A stretch of 62,913 nucleotides of DNA from NCBI GenBank assembly GCA_016188705.1, contig JACPHH010000006.1, positions 1-62,913 of the forward strand. The letters are read 5' to 3'. Positions 17,411-26,587 of this stretch are shown here, piece after piece. The position numbers and the translations under genes are program-made. The stretch is from Candidatus Peregrinibacteria bacterium (lineage in GTDB: Bacteria > Patescibacteriota > Gracilibacteria > UBA1369 > JACRIC01). The notes beneath the pieces are model-generated. The model worked only from the letters and a program-made list of their open reading frames with translations, had not been told where the DNA came from and made no database searches. The first letter of the stretch is position 1. Each line of letters starts with the position of its first letter.

Positions 17411-18646
17411 TTATTTATCGTCGACTCCATCGCGATTGACCGTGTGGCGCAATTTCCACTCGCCATCCACCTTTTTCCATATGTGCGGAGAGCGAAACTT
17501 ATCACACAATGCAAGAAATTCTTCGGGCTTCATTTCAATATAATTCATCACGTCATCGAAATAGCGTTTCGGAAATTCTCCGTCAAAACGCTTCACTAAT
17601 GCCATTCCTTCCTCACGAGTAAGGTGCCTGTTTCTGATTTCCTGCGACGCATCATAGGTAGCTCGACCAATACCAAATTTAATGAATGTCGTATAGTAAT
17701 TCAAATCATCAATCTTATCATCAATGCTTAAATATTTACTGTAGGTGCCCTCGGTTCGAAAAGGTCGGGCCTGAAAACCCGTATGTTCCACCGCGTAATA
17801 ATACGACTCCTGCGGAATCCATTTTGTGTAATAACCGAAATAATGGACTTCAATATTGGAATTTTCTATTTCACTTTCATCCGGAGGCAAAAAGCATTGA
17901 AGATCCGCCAAATCTATTTTATATTTTTCACGCAATTCACCGATAGACACGCCTCCCAAATACATATCATTCAGATTTTGCATTGTAAAATAGGCCTTAT
18001 CTCTCAAAGAAGTGGCGTTATCTCCAATTGGATTTCCGTATTCAGCTTCGTTTTCACCGTAAAAAATTAATGGGATTTTATACTTTAAAGCAATTTTTGG
18101 AGCGATATTTTTTTGTCCCAAAATAAAAGTCTGAAACGGATGGAAAAGATTTTCAACCGATAATCTCGTTAACAGTTTCATCACTTTTCCATTTTGTTTA
18201 AATGTAATGTTGTCGAAACCACCAACTTCAATCCAATTGCGAAAATTTTTGTAACCATAGTCCGTATAGAGAATGGGAGGCCATGTAACCGTCAAAGGAT
18301 GCATTCCATATTTATATTTCAGCATATGCGAGGCAATGCAGCTATCTTTACCTCCACTTCCTGGAACAATGCAATCATAATGGCCATCCGTTCTTCGATG
18401 CTTATCCAAAAGTTTCAATAATTCTTTTTCTCTTTCTTTCCAGTCGATTTCAAGTTTTTTGTCTCCATATTTGCAGGCGTCACACACTCCATCTTCGTCA
18501 ATATTCATCGTCACTTTTTTGGAATTGATGTTATGTTTAAATTCTTGCGCCGAAGCCGGACGTTGATTGGATATGACGCAGCGTTTACAAAATATTACTT
18601 TTGGAGGAAGTCCGAATTTTGCTTCCAATTTTTCCGTTGTACTCAT
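17411..18646 (-). CDS. N-acetyl sugar amidotransferase (WbpG-like), copy 1
   Basis: 411 aa member of the WbpG/PtmG-type N-acetyl sugar amidotransferases. These ATP-pyrophosphatase-fold enzymes adenylate an acetamido group and convert it to an acetamidino group with ammonia from a HisH/HisF-like pair. The PP-loop is VPGSGGKDSC. Cysteine pairs FCKRC near residue 20 and CDACK near residue 59 probably bind zinc. The HisH-like gene is directly upstream in the transcript (40-bp gap) and the HisF-like gene lies beyond an inserted segment. A second complete set is at 38466-41331. Targets in other bacteria are UDP-ManNAc3NAcA or nonulosonic acids; which applies here is open. Confidence 0.88.
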   Translation of the reverse strand: MSTTEKLEAKFGLPPKVIFCKRCVISNQRPASAQEFKHNINSKKVTMNIDEDGVCDACKYGDKKLEIDWKEREKELLKLLDKHRRTDGHYDCIVPGSGGKDSCIASHMLKYKYGMHPLTVTWPPILYTDYGYKNFRNWIEVGGFDNITFKQNGKVMKLLTRLSVENLFHPFQTFILGQKNIAPKIALKYKIPLIFYGENEAEYGNPIGDNATSLRDKAYFTMQNLNDMYLGGVSIGELREKYKIDLADLQCFLPPDESEIENSNIEVHYFGYYTKWIPQESYYYAVEHTGFQARPFRTEGTYSKYLSIDDKIDDLNYYTTFIKFGIGRATYDASQEIRNRHLTREEGMALVKRFDGEFPKRYFDDVMNYIEMKPEEFLALCDKFRSPHIWKKVDGEWKLRHTVNRDGVDDK

Positions 18647-18686
18647 TGAAAAATATGTTAAAAAATGTAAAAACAGCTCGCGGTTA

Positions 18687-19325
18687 TTATACTATTAATT
18701 TTGCCCAGTTACTATATATTTTCATGCCTTCTTTTCCACTTTTTTCAGGATGAAACTGGGTCGCGAAGACGTTTTTTCGCAGAATACTTGAACAATATTC
18801 TATCCCCTGATAATCGGTAAGGGAAAGAGCTGTTTCATTGTCGTCGGGTTTCGCGAAATAGGAATGCACAAAGTACATAAATTCATTATTTTTAAGCGAT
18901 CCGAGTGGTGAATTTTCCCATTTTTTTTCGCTTGGTTCATAGATTTGATTCCAGCCGATTTGTGGAATTTTTACAATCGTCCCGTTCTGGTTCTTTGAAG
19001 GAAATTTGGTTACTTTTCCAGGAATAATATTCAAACCCGCGTGATTTCCAAATTCTTCGCTTTCGGAAAATAACAGTTGCATGCCCAAGCAAATACCCAT
19101 AAAAGGTTTTCCGGAATCAATAAATTTCTTGATCGGTTCAATCAAATCGAGTTTTTTTAAGTTTTGCATGGCATCGCCAAACGCGCCAACTCCCGGCAAA
19201 ATGGCTGCGTCGCTTTTCAGAAGTTTTTCTTTATCCGAAGATATTTCAGCCTCAATACCAAGAAACTCACACGCGTGTTTGACGCTGAACAGATTGCTAA
19301 TTTGATAATCGATAATAGTAACCAA
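18687..19325 (-). CDS. hisH: HisH-like glutamine amidotransferase, copy 1
   Basis: 212 aa class I glutaminase. Oxyanion and nucleophile motif GICLGMQLLF with the catalytic cysteine near residue 80, and FHPEKSG with the catalytic His/Glu near residue 195. In histidine synthesis HisH feeds ammonia to HisF. Here the neighbour is an N-acetyl sugar amidotransferase and no other his gene is present, so I infer that it supplies ammonia for acetamidino-group formation. Its HisF-like partner (21791-22663) is separated by a 2.4-kb segment carrying two unrelated genes. Confidence 0.9.
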   Translation of the reverse strand: MVTIIDYQISNLFSVKHACEFLGIEAEISSDKEKLLKSDAAILPGVGAFGDAMQNLKKLDLIEPIKKFIDSGKPFMGICLGMQLLFSESEEFGNHAGLNIIPGKVTKFPSKNQNGTIVKIPQIGWNQIYEPSEKKWENSPLGSLKNNEFMYFVHSYFAKPDDNETALSLTDYQGIEYCSSILRKNVFATQFHPEKSGKEGMKIYSNWAKLIV

Positions 19326-19508
19326 AGAGAAAAATTACAATGAATATATTCAGGAGTAGTTTATATGATGCTTTTCCTACGATCAAGGCTTTTTCAAAGA
19401 GAGTAGCACTTTTTCTGCTCTATTACTGAAAATCAACGCACCACTTAAGATGAACACTCAAAGATGTTCATTTTGGTTATTGGCGCGAATGATTTTTGAT
19501 TGTTTTAT

Positions 19509-20468
19509 TTACTCACTCATGGTCGTGAGTATACTTTGTACTAAACGATTTTTCTCTTCATATGCGGCTCGCCACGCAGGTAGAATCTCAGCATCATGTT
19601 TACACAGATATTCGACCATTTCCATGGTCGTTTGGCTTCGGTCTTTTGGATTTTCTCCCCAAACAACTGAAAGATAAAGAAGAGCTCCTACTGCTTTAAT
19701 TCCAGGATCCAGTGAGATTTCAAATTTCCCCATATAGCCTTCCTTTGCGGTTTCTAAATCTCCCATCTTTTCAGCGAGCATTCCTCTTAAGTGAGAATAT
19801 TCTTCTGCTGGACTAGAATAAGCTACTGTGTCTGCTCTCAATGTCTCATCATTAAGAAGTTCATAATACTTCTTCATATCTTCTAAAGTTGACTCACTTA
19901 CATTAGCTTCAAAAGTTAAAACATCTGAAATATGTCCTGCGAGGTAGAAAATCCTTTTATAGAGAGGTATTTCTGGGCTATTGCATAATTCCAACGTTTC
20001 ACGGCCTAACCTCAAAACTTCTTGTCCATTTCCAGTCAAATTGTGGCATTGTTTCCGTGCTTCCAGCCATTCAGCTCTGGCTATAGGACTTATTGGCTGT
20101 AAAACTTCGAGTTCTTGTAAAACTCCAGGCGCTTTTTCTTTTCCTCCGACTCTTCTCTTTTTATCAGCCCATAAGATACGTACTCTCACTTTGTCGTCTT
20201 CCGATGCTTCTGGGTGATTAAAAATATAATCATAAATAGCATATCTTTCATCCCACTTCCCTTTGAGTACCATATGTCTTCCCATATCAAAAAGCTGAGC
20301 TGGAGTAAAGTTTTCAGGACTTTTTTCACCAGCTGCAAGTGCCGCATATTCCGCGTCCCAATCTCTCGGTGTCATTGAGCTAACTTCAGCTTCTTGTTGC
20401 GGATTTCCATCTTCACCACCTGCCGTGCCATCTTCACCGGGTGTCCCTGATCCTCCATATCCTTTCAT
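19509..20468 (-). CDS. Hypothetical helical-repeat (TPR-like) protein
   Basis: 319 aa, no function recognised. The first 30 residues are Gly/Glu-rich and look disordered. From about residue 45 onward the sequence is helical with paired-helix spacing (LFDMGRHMVLKGKWDERYAIYDYIF; LRGMLAEKMGDLETAKEGYMG), resembling divergent tetratricopeptide repeats and thus a protein-protein interaction role. No signal peptide or membrane segment is visible. It sits with the DUF4143 ATPase between hisH1 and hisF1, genes that are normally adjacent, so the two probably arrived together or successively as an insertion. The spacers on both sides (183 and 131 bp) hold nothing I can identify. Confidence 0.7.
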   Translation of the reverse strand: MKGYGGSGTPGEDGTAGGEDGNPQQEAEVSSMTPRDWDAEYAALAAGEKSPENFTPAQLFDMGRHMVLKGKWDERYAIYDYIFNHPEASEDDKVRVRILWADKKRRVGGKEKAPGVLQELEVLQPISPIARAEWLEARKQCHNLTGNGQEVLRLGRETLELCNSPEIPLYKRIFYLAGHISDVLTFEANVSESTLEDMKKYYELLNDETLRADTVAYSSPAEEYSHLRGMLAEKMGDLETAKEGYMGKFEISLDPGIKAVGALLYLSVVWGENPKDRSQTTMEMVEYLCKHDAEILPAWRAAYEEKNRLVQSILTTMSE

Positions 20469-20599
20469 AGGTAATTTTTTAATTAATAATTATTACTTGA
20501 AAAGTATTTCACATTTTCATATTTTTGTCAATCTGTTATGTTTGATAAAAAAATAACTTTTATATATCATGATAATTGAAAATATAAGTTTAATTTTAC

Positions 20600-21742
20600 A
20601 TGTATTCTCGCTTACAAAGATTTCTTGATCGAAAATACGAAACCTGCTTCTTATGGGGACCAAGACAAACAGGAAAAAGCACTCTCCTGAAAACACTTTT
20701 TCCAAAATCACCCTATTATGATCTCCTGAAATCAGATGAATTCGAGAGACTCATTCGACACCCTTCTCTTTTAAGAGAAGAATTGCTGGCATTAAAGTCC
20801 AATAGACTGGTGATTATTGATGAAGTACAAAAGATTCCTCAACTCCTCGATGAAATCCAATGGCTCATTGTCAACAAAAACTTGTCTTTTATCCTCTGCG
20901 GTTCAAGCGCGCGAAAGTTAAAGCGAGGCGGTGGAAATCTTCTGGGAGGCCGAGCTCTTCGGTATGAACTCTATCCATTAGTTTCTCGGGAAATATTGAA
21001 TTTTGATCTTTTACGTGCTTTAAATCATGGACTTATTCCGCGTCACTATCTTTCAGAAACTCCTTCGAAACTTCTCCAGGCCTATATCGGCGACTACCTT
21101 AAAGAAGAAATCGCCGCAGAGGCGCTTACACGATCAGTTCCGACCTTTAGTCGCTTTCTCGAAACAGCTGCTTTTAGCAACGGTGAAGTTATTAACTACC
21201 AAAATATTGCACGAGAATGCGGTATAAGCGGTCCCACTGTAAAAGAATATTTTCAAATTCTTTATGACACTCTCATCGCATTTGAACTTCCGTCATATCA
21301 GAAACGACCAAAACGAAGAATCATCAGTTCGCCAAAATTTTACTTTTTTGACCTTGGAATTGCTCATTTTCTTCTCAAACGAGGCGAAATTCAATATGGA
21401 AGTGAAATATTTGGTCGAGCCTTTGAACATTTTATTCTTCAAGAAATCCGGGCTCATAGACACTACAGCGGAAAAGAGTACTCGGTTTCTTATTGGCGTA
21501 CCGCCTCGGGATTCGAAGTTGACTTTATTCTCGGGGAACACGAGGTTGCCATCGAAGTAAAGGGTAATCACTTTATCCAACCACATCATCTAAAAGGGCT
21601 GACAGCTTTTTCCGATGAATATAAAACAAAAAAAACAATCGTTATTTCACTTGACCCAAAGCCACGCATGATAAATCATATCGAAATTTTGCCTGTCAAA
21701 AACTTTCTCGACGCACTGTGGTCTGGAAAAATTCTTTCATAA
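20600..21742 (+). CDS. AAA_14/DUF4143 ATPase
   Basis: 380 aa. N-terminal P-loop ATPase with Walker A GPRQTGKST near residue 20, Walker B RLVIIDEVQKI near residue 75 and a sensor segment FILCGSSARKL. The C-terminal half is a DUF4143 domain ending in a nuclease-like fold: SGFEVDFILGEHEVAIEVKGN has the D-x(n)-E-V-K spacing of PD-(D/E)XK enzymes. Such ATPases are common and mobile in low-GC and candidate-phylum genomes; their role is not established. It runs against the surrounding operon. A truncated relative lies at 62230-62358. A palindromic-element end fragment follows the stop. Confidence 0.88.
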   Translation: MYSRLQRFLDRKYETCFLWGPRQTGKSTLLKTLFPKSPYYDLLKSDEFERLIRHPSLLREELLALKSNRLVIIDEVQKIPQLLDEIQWLIVNKNLSFILCGSSARKLKRGGGNLLGGRALRYELYPLVSREILNFDLLRALNHGLIPRHYLSETPSKLLQAYIGDYLKEEIAAEALTRSVPTFSRFLETAAFSNGEVINYQNIARECGISGPTVKEYFQILYDTLIAFELPSYQKRPKRRIISSPKFYFFDLGIAHFLLKRGEIQYGSEIFGRAFEHFILQEIRAHRHYSGKEYSVSYWRTASGFEVDFILGEHEVAIEVKGNHFIQPHHLKGLTAFSDEYKTKKTIVISLDPKPRMINHIEILPVKNFLDALWSGKILS

Positions 21743-21759
21743 TTTCCGCTTATAGAAAA

Positions 21760-21780
21760 AATGTTTTTCTGAAGACTCCT
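21760..21780 (+). repeat. Palindromic element, right-end fragment
   Basis: Only about 21 bp, AATGTTTTTCTGAAGACTCC plus T, resembling the right terminus (TTTTTCAGAGG...CTCCT). It lies just after the ATPase gene, at one edge of the segment that separates hisF1 from hisH1. Confidence 0.6.
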
Positions 21781-21790
21781 TAAAAATGAC

Positions 21791-22663
21791 TTACTTCAGA
21801 ACGGTCTCATTCCAACGACAGGAAATATTATGTGAGTGCAAATATTTTTTCACCTCGCCGATATCCGCTTTTTGGATTTTTGGTAAATATTCGCGACCGC
21901 TTTTTAAAAATTCAATATTGCCTTCTATTTGGTATCCAGAAAGATTTTTATGGCTTTCAATAAATTCATAATGAAGCATGGATGCAATGGCCACGGCGTT
22001 TGCTCCACCCTCTTTTATGACATCGACGACATGCTGCGTATTTCCGGCGCCGCCACATGCTATTACTGGTATGGAAACGGCATTGCTTACCATTTTGGTT
22101 AATTCGAGATCGTATCCGTTTCCAGTCCCTTCACGATCTATCGATGTCAGCAAAATTTCACCCGCCCCAAGTTCTTCGACTCGTTTGGCCCATGAAAGCA
22201 CTTCAACTCCTGTATGCTCGCGGCCGTTGTCGGTATACGCCAAATAACTTCCATCGGATTGTCGTATCGCTTCAATAGTCACCGTGATAGTAGAGGAACC
22301 AAAAACTCTTGATGCTTCTTTAATGAGCTGTGGATTATTGATGGCAGCTGTATTGATTGATATTTTGTCAGCCCCAGCCCTGAGCACGCTTCGAATATCT
22401 TCAATGCTTCTCAGTCCTCCAGCCACTGTCAAAGGAATAAAAATTTCTTTGGCGGTGCGTTCTATAATATCGTGCAGACTGTTTCGGCCGTAAAGACTGG
22501 CTACGACATCAATATAAAGCAATTCATCGGCGCCATTTTCATAATAATGACGGGCAAAATCTTCAGGCTTTCCAAGCACCCGCAACCCTTCCAAGTGAAT
22601 GCCTTTCACCAGATTGGGACCTTTAATATCAAGTTTTGGTATAATTCTTATGTTTTGACTCAT
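21791..22663 (-). CDS. hisF: HisF-like synthase subunit, copy 1
   Basis: 290 aa (beta/alpha)8 barrel of the HisF family, with about 35 extra C-terminal residues. Phosphate-binding and barrel motifs are intact (TVAGGLRSIED, ISINTAA, ILLTSIDREGTGNGYD, IACGGAG). The first catalytic Asp of HisF is kept (PKLDIKG), but the second, in the V-x-x-D-A-K strand, is Glu (VTIEAIR). This suggests that the cyclase reaction of histidine synthesis is lost or changed while the ammonia channel remains. Expected role: deliver HisH ammonia to the sugar amidotransferase. It is the last gene of the minus-strand operon that starts near 28191. Confidence 0.88.
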   Translation of the reverse strand: MSQNIRIIPKLDIKGPNLVKGIHLEGLRVLGKPEDFARHYYENGADELLYIDVVASLYGRNSLHDIIERTAKEIFIPLTVAGGLRSIEDIRSVLRAGADKISINTAAINNPQLIKEASRVFGSSTITVTIEAIRQSDGSYLAYTDNGREHTGVEVLSWAKRVEELGAGEILLTSIDREGTGNGYDLELTKMVSNAVSIPVIACGGAGNTQHVVDVIKEGGANAVAIASMLHYEFIESHKNLSGYQIEGNIEFLKSGREYLPKIQKADIGEVKKYLHSHNISCRWNETVLK

Positions 22664-22675
22664 TTAAAAAGACTA

Positions 22676-23638
22676 TTATTTATTTTCCTTTCTTGTTTTT
22701 TCGGGGCGCACGACGTAATAGGATTTTTTATCAGTCATAAAATTTTTTTCTTCATCAGTAAAAAGTTTTTCGGTCATTTTTTCTCGCTCTCGCGCTCCCG
22801 TGACTTTTATAGCTATTTTTTTACCCTGACCATACTCCGCTATAACCTCTTTTGCCAATTCATAAATACTTCTTTCCTTCATTTTCAACACGAATATTTC
22901 CCGACCTTTCATGTTCGCGGTCGCGATAAATACCAATTTTACGGCATCGGGAATAGTCATAAAAAACCTCTTCATTTTTTTATCGGTGATGGTTATTGGA
23001 CCACCTTTTTGAATTTGATCTATCCATAACGGAATCACGGATCCCCTGGAATTTATAACGTTCCCGAATCTCACCACTGAAAATTTCGTTACTGACTCGC
23101 CGAGATAATAATTCGCGTTTATCGTTATCCTTTCCATGAGTAATTTAGTGATTCCCATGATGCTTGATGGATACACCGCTTTGTCGGAAGAAATAGCCAC
23201 CATTTTTTCGACATTATGTTTAAGCGCCATATCAATCACGTTTTGAGTGCCCTGAACATTGGTTTTTACCGCTTCAAAAGGATTATATTCACAAAATGGA
23301 ACATGCTTCATGGCCGCGGCGTGAAAAACAATATCAATATTCCCCATGGCTCTATTAAGCCTTTCTTTATCGCGAACATCGCCAATAAGCGAGCGTATAT
23401 CAATTTTATGAGGAATTTTTTCCAATTCCTGCTGAAAAAAGAAATGTTTGCCTTCATCACGAGAAAAAATTCGTATTTGAGAAGGTTCATATTGTAACAA
23501 CTGTCGAACAATTTCACTGCCAATGGAACCTGTTCCACCCGTGACCAAAATTTTCTTATTTTTGAAGGTTTTCAACAAATTTTTCATATCATTTGATTCG
23601 TGATTTTCTGATTCGGAAGTTTGAGTTTGTTTTACCAT
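22676..23638 (-). CDS. Sugar-nucleotide 4,6-dehydratase (PseB/FlaA1 type)
   Basis: About 320 aa extended SDR. Rossmann motif VTGGTGSIGSEIVRQLL, the segment AAAMKHVPFCEYNPFEA, and the SSDKAV...MGITK active-site region. Replacement of YxxxK by MxxxK is the hallmark of the short UDP-GlcNAc 4,6-dehydratases (PseB, FlaA1, soluble WbpM-like). It produces a UDP-4-keto-6-deoxy-HexNAc, the entry to pseudaminic, bacillosamine or similar sugars. The frame opens at 23677, but the ATG at 23638 overlaps the PIG-L gene by only 7 bp and is the likely start; an ATG at 23587 is also possible. Stereochemistry (5-epimerising or not) cannot be told from sequence by eye. Confidence 0.87.
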   Translation of the reverse strand: MVKQTQTSESENHESNDMKNLLKTFKNKKILVTGGTGSIGSEIVRQLLQYEPSQIRIFSRDEGKHFFFQQELEKIPHKIDIRSLIGDVRDKERLNRAMGNIDIVFHAAAMKHVPFCEYNPFEAVKTNVQGTQNVIDMALKHNVEKMVAISSDKAVYPSSIMGITKLLMERITINANYYLGESVTKFSVVRFGNVINSRGSVIPLWIDQIQKGGPITITDKKMKRFFMTIPDAVKLVFIATANMKGREIFVLKMKERSIYELAKEVIAEYGQGKKIAIKVTGAREREKMTEKLFTDEEKNFMTDKKSYYVVRPEKTRKENK

Positions 23639-24294
23639 ATTTCTTTTAAAATCATAAAACTTTCGGCGTACATGCAATTGGCGGTTGAACCACGGTATGT
23701 GGCCAGAGCACGGATGTTTTCCAAACTTCTTGGCATCGGCCGTTCACCAATTTCGCTTTCATATTTTCGCATAATCTCCAACTTTTTATCAATATATTTC
23801 GTGATATCGACAAAAAAATTAGGACTAAAAACAGCATTATTTTGCGGAGCGAACTCGGTTTCACTGATTGTCTCCATCGCGAGAATTTTTTTTACGAATG
23901 GAAAACGAAAAGTTTTGGCACAGTTGTATATGACCGAAAACGTCTTAAGATGATCGGAATGGCCATCATTTGGGAATGGCAAATAGACGACTTCCGGCTG
24001 TAATTTTTCAAAAACTTCTCTTATTTTTAACGTCAAATCTCTCGTTGGCATTATGTCCAATTTGGTTGTGGCCAGATTTAATTCCACAACTTCATGAAAT
24101 TGATAAGCCTTTTTCACGGCTTTTATTTCTTGATTTCTTTTTGTTCTTTGAGCAGCGCTATACCCTGACTCTTCAGCTAAATAAGTCATGATGAGCCAAT
24201 TGATTTCATCGCCTTGATCGCGGTGTTTTAAAAGCGTACCGCCACAGCCTAGTGTTTCATCATCTGGATGAGGCGCCACAACAACTACTTTCAT
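23632..24294 (-). CDS. PIG-L/LmbE-family deacetylase
   Basis: 220 aa zinc-dependent N-deacetylase. Metal and catalytic motif APHPDDETLGCGG at residues 7-19 and the second motif DGHSDH near residue 113. PIG-L enzymes remove the acetyl group from GlcNAc-type sugars or sugar nucleotides. In this operon it could free an amine that is then re-acylated, for example by the downstream or upstream acyl and formyl transferases. It overlaps the aminotransferase gene by 4 bp (ATGA-type) and the dehydratase gene by 7 bp, so all three should be co-translated. Confidence 0.9.
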   Translation of the reverse strand: MKVVVVAPHPDDETLGCGGTLLKHRDQGDEINWLIMTYLAEESGYSAAQRTKRNQEIKAVKKAYQFHEVVELNLATTKLDIMPTRDLTLKIREVFEKLQPEVVYLPFPNDGHSDHLKTFSVIYNCAKTFRFPFVKKILAMETISETEFAPQNNAVFSPNFFVDITKYIDKKLEIMRKYESEIGERPMPRSLENIRALATYRGSTANCMYAESFMILKEIW

Positions 24295-25403
24295 AATTTT
24301 TTATATAAATCGATAATAACATTACAAACGGCATCAACTTCAGAAAACGGCATATGGGAGTAAATTGGGAGATTCATTATATGATTGGAAAGGTAATTCG
24401 TTTGAGGAAGGCTGAGATGCTTATACTGACTGTAGACCTTTTTTAAATGAAGAGGCGGGCTGAAATAGACTTTAGACTGAATGTTGTTTTTTTTCAAGGC
24501 ATCTAAAAGATCATCACGGGAAAAACCTGTTTTTTTCTCATCAATCGTGATTACCAAATCTTTATAAACTGTAATATCTTTTTCGCAAATTTTTTGCCAA
24601 CCTATGCCCTCAATCGATGCGAGGTTTTTTTTGTAACGCCGAACAACTTTATACCTTCTTTTTATCATTTTTTGAAATATTTTTAGAGTTTCCAGTCCCA
24701 CGATGGCTTGCAGTTCGCTCATGCGAGCCGTGAGTCCCAAAAATTCTTCCTCGCGATTGAGGCTGTCGCCATTCAGTTTCGCGATTTTTAATTTATTCAC
24801 TAAATTGACATCATTGGTCAGAACGAGTCCGCCTTCGCCCGCGGTCAACACTTTCGTTGGAGTCAGGCTGTATATCGAAGCGTCTCCGAAAGCCCCCACG
24901 GGCTTACCCTCATACAAAGAACCAAACGCATGAGCAGCATCATAAATAATTTTGAGATTATGTTTACGAGCTATTGTATCGATGGCAGAAATATCGCAAG
25001 GATTTCCAAATACATGAGTCGGAAGTATCGCGGACGTTTTTGGGGTTATTTTTTTTTCAATTTCATCGGGATCAATGTTAAAAGTCTCAGGATCAATGTC
25101 GGCAAATACAGGAGTCAGTCCGCACCAAAGTAAAGCATGGGCATCTGATGAATAAGTAAAACTTGGCACAATGACTTCGCCTTTGAGATCCATGCATTTC
25201 AGAGTGAGCATTAAAGCGCTTGTGCCATTGCTTGTGGCGACCGCATATCGAGTTCCTAAAAATTGAGCGCATTTTTGTTCAAATAATCGCACATATTTGT
25301 ATTCGGTAATCATGCCGGACTTAAAAATTTCCGCGATTTTTTTCGTCAGAGACGTTGCCTTTGGCAGCGTCGGCCGCGTTAATGGAATACATCTTTTTTT
25401 CAT
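24291..25403 (-). CDS. DegT/DnrJ/EryC1 aminotransferase, copy 1
   Basis: 370 aa PLP-dependent sugar aminotransferase. ATSNGTSALML binds the cofactor phosphate, YDAAHAFGS contains the Asp that contacts the pyridine nitrogen, and SLTPTKVLTAGEGG holds the Schiff-base lysine. These enzymes add an amino group to a keto-sugar nucleotide; here the substrate is probably the 4-keto product of the adjacent dehydratase. It is a close paralogue of the enzyme at 31344-32561 (same SLxPTKxLTxGEGG active site), which carries an extra N-terminal segment from a palindromic element that this copy lacks. Confidence 0.9.
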   Translation of the reverse strand: MKKRCIPLTRPTLPKATSLTKKIAEIFKSGMITEYKYVRLFEQKCAQFLGTRYAVATSNGTSALMLTLKCMDLKGEVIVPSFTYSSDAHALLWCGLTPVFADIDPETFNIDPDEIEKKITPKTSAILPTHVFGNPCDISAIDTIARKHNLKIIYDAAHAFGSLYEGKPVGAFGDASIYSLTPTKVLTAGEGGLVLTNDVNLVNKLKIAKLNGDSLNREEEFLGLTARMSELQAIVGLETLKIFQKMIKRRYKVVRRYKKNLASIEGIGWQKICEKDITVYKDLVITIDEKKTGFSRDDLLDALKKNNIQSKVYFSPPLHLKKVYSQYKHLSLPQTNYLSNHIMNLPIYSHMPFSEVDAVCNVIIDLYKKL

Positions 25404-25417
25404 TTTTTTTATTATTT

Positions 25418-26569
25418 TTAAAAAGTCATGATTTTATGCAACAATGTATCATCAATATCGATTGCGGAGAGAATATCAACGATTTTTTTCGAAACGTTGC
25501 TCGCTTCATAGGCGCTTTTACATTCTTTGACGACCGACTGGAATTTTTTATCGAATAAAGCTTTTTTGATGGCTTTTTGAATCGCTTTTTCGTCGTAAGG
25601 AACGCTTATAATATTTTTCGCCATCTCTCGACCCAGTTGACGCGAACCGATATTTACCGCGGGCAGATGAAACGTTGGAGCCTCAAGAATGGCAGAGCTG
25701 GAATTGCCCACAAGAACACTGGCCACTTTGAGAAGACCGAGATAGTCGGCGGATGGTAAATTTTTATAGGCCGTAATGTAAGAATATTTTTCATATTTTT
25801 TTATGACATCAATAATATCTTTACCGCCGGCATCGACGTTAGGATACACAACCAATGTTGGCAGTTTAAAAAAAGCCACGGCTTTCATGGTTTCTTCCAT
25901 CTGTTTTCGCGAATTCGCGGCGTCAATGGCCAGAGGATGCTGGACCACTACTATCAGAGGTTGTTTCAAATCGAGGTTATATTTTTTTATCAACATCGAA
26001 GGCTGAGTGATTTTATTTAATGCGATATTATCAATAAATGGCGCCCCGACGTAGTGCACTCGCCACTTTTCCTCGCCAAGTTTCATAATTCGCTGAGCGC
26101 TTTTTTGAGTCGCGGCAAAATGAAGATGGGAAAATTTGGTCAACGCGTGGCGAATCGATTCATCAATGTGTCCGCCGGTTCCCACTTCTCCTCCGTGAAT
26201 ATGCGCTACTGGAATATTTATGCAAAGTGAAGCAATCGCAGCAGCCAACATTTCCTCCCTGTCTCCAAGAACAATCGTTATATCTGGCTCGATCATTTCA
26301 AACACCTGAGCGAATTCCAATATGCCTACTCCAAGCGAACGAGCCATGCGAGCGCCTGTGTCGTCGCTGAGGAGCATGTCTACTTTGGCCGCAATTTTAA
26401 ATCCATCTTTTTCTATCTCTCCTATGGTGTAGCCAAATTCGTGAGACAAATGAGCTCCTGCCACAATAAGCTGCAAGGACGCATTTTTACGATTTTCAAT
26501 TTCTTTTAAAATCGGATAGAGAATACCGTAATCGGCGCGAATACCTGTAATGACAGCGATTTTTCTCAT
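25418..26569 (-). CDS. neuC: Hydrolysing UDP-GlcNAc 2-epimerase (NeuC/LegG type), copy 1
   Basis: 383 aa GT-B-fold epimerase. N-terminal ITGIRADYGILYPIL is the NeuC/LegG signature, with VLGDREEMLAAAIA, IHGGE and the C-terminal VGNSSSAILEAP donor-binding segment. NeuC-type enzymes hydrolyse UDP and invert C2 of GlcNAc or a diacetamido sugar, giving the mannosamine-configured precursor of nonulosonic acids. A second copy lies in the nonulosonate operon at 34676, so this one may serve another sugar, for example a WbpI-like step. It is preceded by WbqC and followed by the aminotransferase in a tight operon. Confidence 0.88.
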   Translation of the reverse strand: MRKIAVITGIRADYGILYPILKEIENRKNASLQLIVAGAHLSHEFGYTIGEIEKDGFKIAAKVDMLLSDDTGARMARSLGVGILEFAQVFEMIEPDITIVLGDREEMLAAAIASLCINIPVAHIHGGEVGTGGHIDESIRHALTKFSHLHFAATQKSAQRIMKLGEEKWRVHYVGAPFIDNIALNKITQPSMLIKKYNLDLKQPLIVVVQHPLAIDAANSRKQMEETMKAVAFFKLPTLVVYPNVDAGGKDIIDVIKKYEKYSYITAYKNLPSADYLGLLKVASVLVGNSSSAILEAPTFHLPAVNIGSRQLGREMAKNIISVPYDEKAIQKAIKKALFDKKFQSVVKECKSAYEASNVSKKIVDILSAIDIDDTLLHKIMTF

Positions 26570-26587
26570 ATTTTCTTAGAGGGTTTT

